Positions 4,431 through 6,041 of a DNA stretch of 6,041 nucleotides are shown here, one piece after another. Made by a program: the position numbers and the translations under genes. Every line of letters starts with the position of its first letter. The stretch's first letter is position 1. Source of the stretch: Bacteriovorax sp. (GTDB lineage: Bacteria; Bdellovibrionota; Bacteriovoracia; Bacteriovoracales; Bacteriovoracaceae). Under the pieces are notes generated by a model. The model made no database searches and had not been told where the DNA came from. It saw only the letters and a program-made list of their open reading frames with translations. Location: assembly GCA_030654205.1 (NCBI GenBank), contig JAURXW010000021.1:1-6041 (forward strand), read 5' to 3'.

Positions 4431-6041
4431 ATGCCGTCTATAAATCCAGAACTTCCATTATGGGTGCCAACACCTAAAAAAATAATGGATTCAGAAATTT
4501 CGAAATTTCAAAAACATATAAATTTTCTTGGGGACTATAAAAGTTTACATGAATATTCTATTAAAAATAAAGAGAACTTTTGGCGAGAGCTAATGGAATT
4601 TTATGATGTAAAATTTGAAGGAAGTAATTCTACTGTTTTGAAAAATGATAATTTTGAAGATTATGGCTGGTTTCCAGACGTTCAATTAAATTTTGCTGAA
4701 AATTTATTAAAGAAAGGCAAAGATAATCAAATTGCACTCAACGCCCAGTATGAATCTGGAAGGAATAGAAAAATTTCTTACTTGGAATTAAAATCTAATG
4801 TCGCTTCACTGGGATTTTATTTAAAAAATTTTTTAAAACCAGGGGATGTTCTCGCGGCCTATATGCCCAATATTCCCGAAACAGTAATGGCGATGCTTTC
4901 CACAACTGCCATTGGTGGAGTGTTTACGTCTACAAGTTGTGATTTTGGATTGGCCGGTGTTATCGATCGATTCTCTCAATCTAAACCTAAAGTTTTAATA
5001 GCTGCCTTAGGTTATGAATATAATGGAAAATATTTTGATTTAACTGAGCGCTTAAAAGATTTAGAAAAAAAATTACCGAGTCTTGAAAAAATTATTTTAG
5101 TTGATTTTTATAATAATGAAATAAATCTCAACGGTTTTACCAAAGCGATTGGATTAAATGAAATTCTTTCAACAAAAGCTAAATTAGAGTTTATTAAACT
5201 TCCATTTTCTCATCCACTATACATAATGTATTCATCTGGAACGACGGGAATCCCAAAGTGCATTGTTCATTCACAAGGAGGAACACTTCTTGGGCATATA
5301 AAAGAATTAGGCCTTCATTCGAACCTGACAAGTGATAAGAAAATTTTCTTTTTTACAACTTGTGGCTGGATGATGTGGAATTGGTTGGCGAGCTCATTAT
5401 ATTTTGGAGCTGAAGTTCTGCTCTATGAAGGCTCTCCTGCTTACCCAAGTCCAGAGCATTTTTTTAAAATGATTGATCGAGAATCAATTAATATTTTTGG
5501 TACGTCTCCAAAGTTTTTAAAAGTTCTTGAAGATACCAACGCTCAATTTCAATCAGGTCTTCCATCATTAGAAATTATTCTTTCAACTGGATCACCACTT
5601 TTACCTGAACAATATGATTACGTTTATAAAAGAATAAAAAAAGATGTTCAACTTTCAAGTATTTCAGGCGGAACAGATATTGTGGGATGTTTTATGCTCG
5701 GGGCACCAGTCGTTCCTGTCTATAGAGGTGAAATTCAATGCTTGGGACTAGGCCTTGATATCCACGCTTTGGATGAAGCAGGGAATTCAATCATTGATCG
5801 AGAAGGAGAGTTAGTTTGTCGGTCAACTTTTCCCAACCGACCTATTTGCTTTTTAGATGATGAGAAAAATGAAAAAATGAAAGCCGCCTATTTTATTCAA
5901 AATCCCGGAGTCTGGACTCATGGAGATTTTATAAAAATAACTTCGAGAGGTGGGGTCGTGGTCTTTGGCCGCTCAGATGCAACTCTTAATCCGGGGGGGG
6001 TGCGAATAGGAACAGCCGAGATTTATCGACAAACTGAAACT
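4431..6041 (+). CDS. aacS: Acetoacetyl-CoA synthetase, N-terminal 537 residues (gene runs off the right edge)
   Basis: An ANL-superfamily adenylating enzyme: acetoacetate + ATP + CoA gives acetoacetyl-CoA + AMP + PPi in the cytosol, recycling ketone bodies into lipid synthesis or energy metabolism. Seen: 537 codons open to the window edge. The N-terminus (LWVPTPKKI, 10-18) is of the acetyl/acetoacetyl-CoA synthetase type. The A3 phosphate loop is YSSGTTGIPK (267-276), followed by the family-typical TTCGWMMWNWL (309-319) and YEGSP (332-336). A5 is SGGTD (412-416), A7 THGDF (496-500), and A8 hinge GRSDATLNPGGVRIG (513-527). Full-length relatives have about 650 residues, so some 110 are missing, including the A10 catalytic lysine. 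The GWMMWNW block and NPGGVRIGTAEIY favour acetoacetyl- over acetyl-CoA synthetase. The gene is divergent from the polyketide synthase operon. Codons 521-524 contain a run of eight G, unusual in this AT-rich DNA, but the frame continues with conserved residues. Confidence 0.93.
   Translation, partial: MPSINPELPLWVPTPKKIMDSEISKFQKHINFLGDYKSLHEYSIKNKENFWRELMEFYDVKFEGSNSTVLKNDNFEDYGWFPDVQLNFAENLLKKGKDNQIALNAQYESGRNRKISYLELKSNVASLGFYLKNFLKPGDVLAAYMPNIPETVMAMLSTTAIGGVFTSTSCDFGLAGVIDRFSQSKPKVLIAALGYEYNGKYFDLTERLKDLEKKLPSLEKIILVDFYNNEINLNGFTKAIGLNEILSTKAKLEFIKLPFSHPLYIMYSSGTTGIPKCIVHSQGGTLLGHIKELGLHSNLTSDKKIFFFTTCGWMMWNWLASSLYFGAEVLLYEGSPAYPSPEHFFKMIDRESINIFGTSPKFLKVLEDTNAQFQSGLPSLEIILSTGSPLLPEQYDYVYKRIKKDVQLSSISGGTDIVGCFMLGAPVVPVYRGEIQCLGLGLDIHALDEAGNSIIDREGELVCRSTFPNRPICFLDDEKNEKMKAAYFIQNPGVWTHGDFIKITSRGGVVVFGRSDATLNPGGVRIGTAEIYRQTET

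Noticed and set aside
5991..6041. Possible frameshift at the G8 run in acetoacetyl-CoA synthetase
   Set aside because: The frame after the run still encodes the family-conserved VRIGTAEIY, so the sequence as given is in frame.

Overview
The window is AT-rich (roughly one-third G+C by eye), densely coded bacterial chromosome with no tRNA, rRNA, insertion sequence or CRISPR array. The gene content (a two-subunit class I fumarase, a type III polyketide synthase with a membrane methyltransferase, an acetoacetyl-CoA synthetase and a Rep-type helicase) and the lysine/alanine-rich protein tail would suit a low-GC member of the Bdellovibrionota or an old-sense deltaproteobacterial lineage. That placement is inference; nothing in the window proves it.

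Layout. (1) Positions 1-968, minus strand: the N-terminal 322 residues of a Rep-clade superfamily 1A DNA helicase, cut by the window's left edge. (2) Positions 969-1033: a 65-bp divergent promoter region in which the two predicted -10 boxes overlap. (3) Positions 1034-2654, plus strand: the alpha and beta subunits of a class I [4Fe-4S] fumarase/tartrate-dehydratase-type hydro-lyase, 10 bp apart. The alpha subunit carries an unusual N-terminal tail of about 53 residues that resembles histone H1. (4) Positions 2635-4247, minus strand: a two-gene operon, a type III polyketide synthase (chalcone synthase fold) followed with ATGA stop-start overlap by an ICMT-family integral membrane methyltransferase. 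This matches the Bacillus BpsA-BpsB (BcsA-YpbQ) arrangement for making and O-methylating alkylpyrones. Its last 20 bp overlap the end of the fumarase beta gene tail to tail. (5) Positions 4248-4430: a 183-bp divergent intergenic region with a putative promoter for each side and an inverted repeat. (6) Positions 4431-6041, plus strand: acetoacetyl-CoA synthetase, cut by the right edge after 537 codons.

How the parts may work together. The fumarase subunits form one enzyme of the TCA cycle (or a related hydro-lyase). The polyketide synthase would extend fatty acyl-CoA starters with malonyl-CoA to alkylpyrones or alkylresorcinols, and the membrane methyltransferase would cap them. Acetoacetyl-CoA synthetase, transcribed divergently from that operon, returns free acetoacetate to the CoA-thioester pool used for lipid or polyketide synthesis. 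The two most notable points are the basic, nucleic-acid-binding-like tail on a metabolic enzyme that shares a promoter region with a DNA repair/replication helicase, and the polyketide synthase-methyltransferase pair facing a ketone-body activating enzyme.
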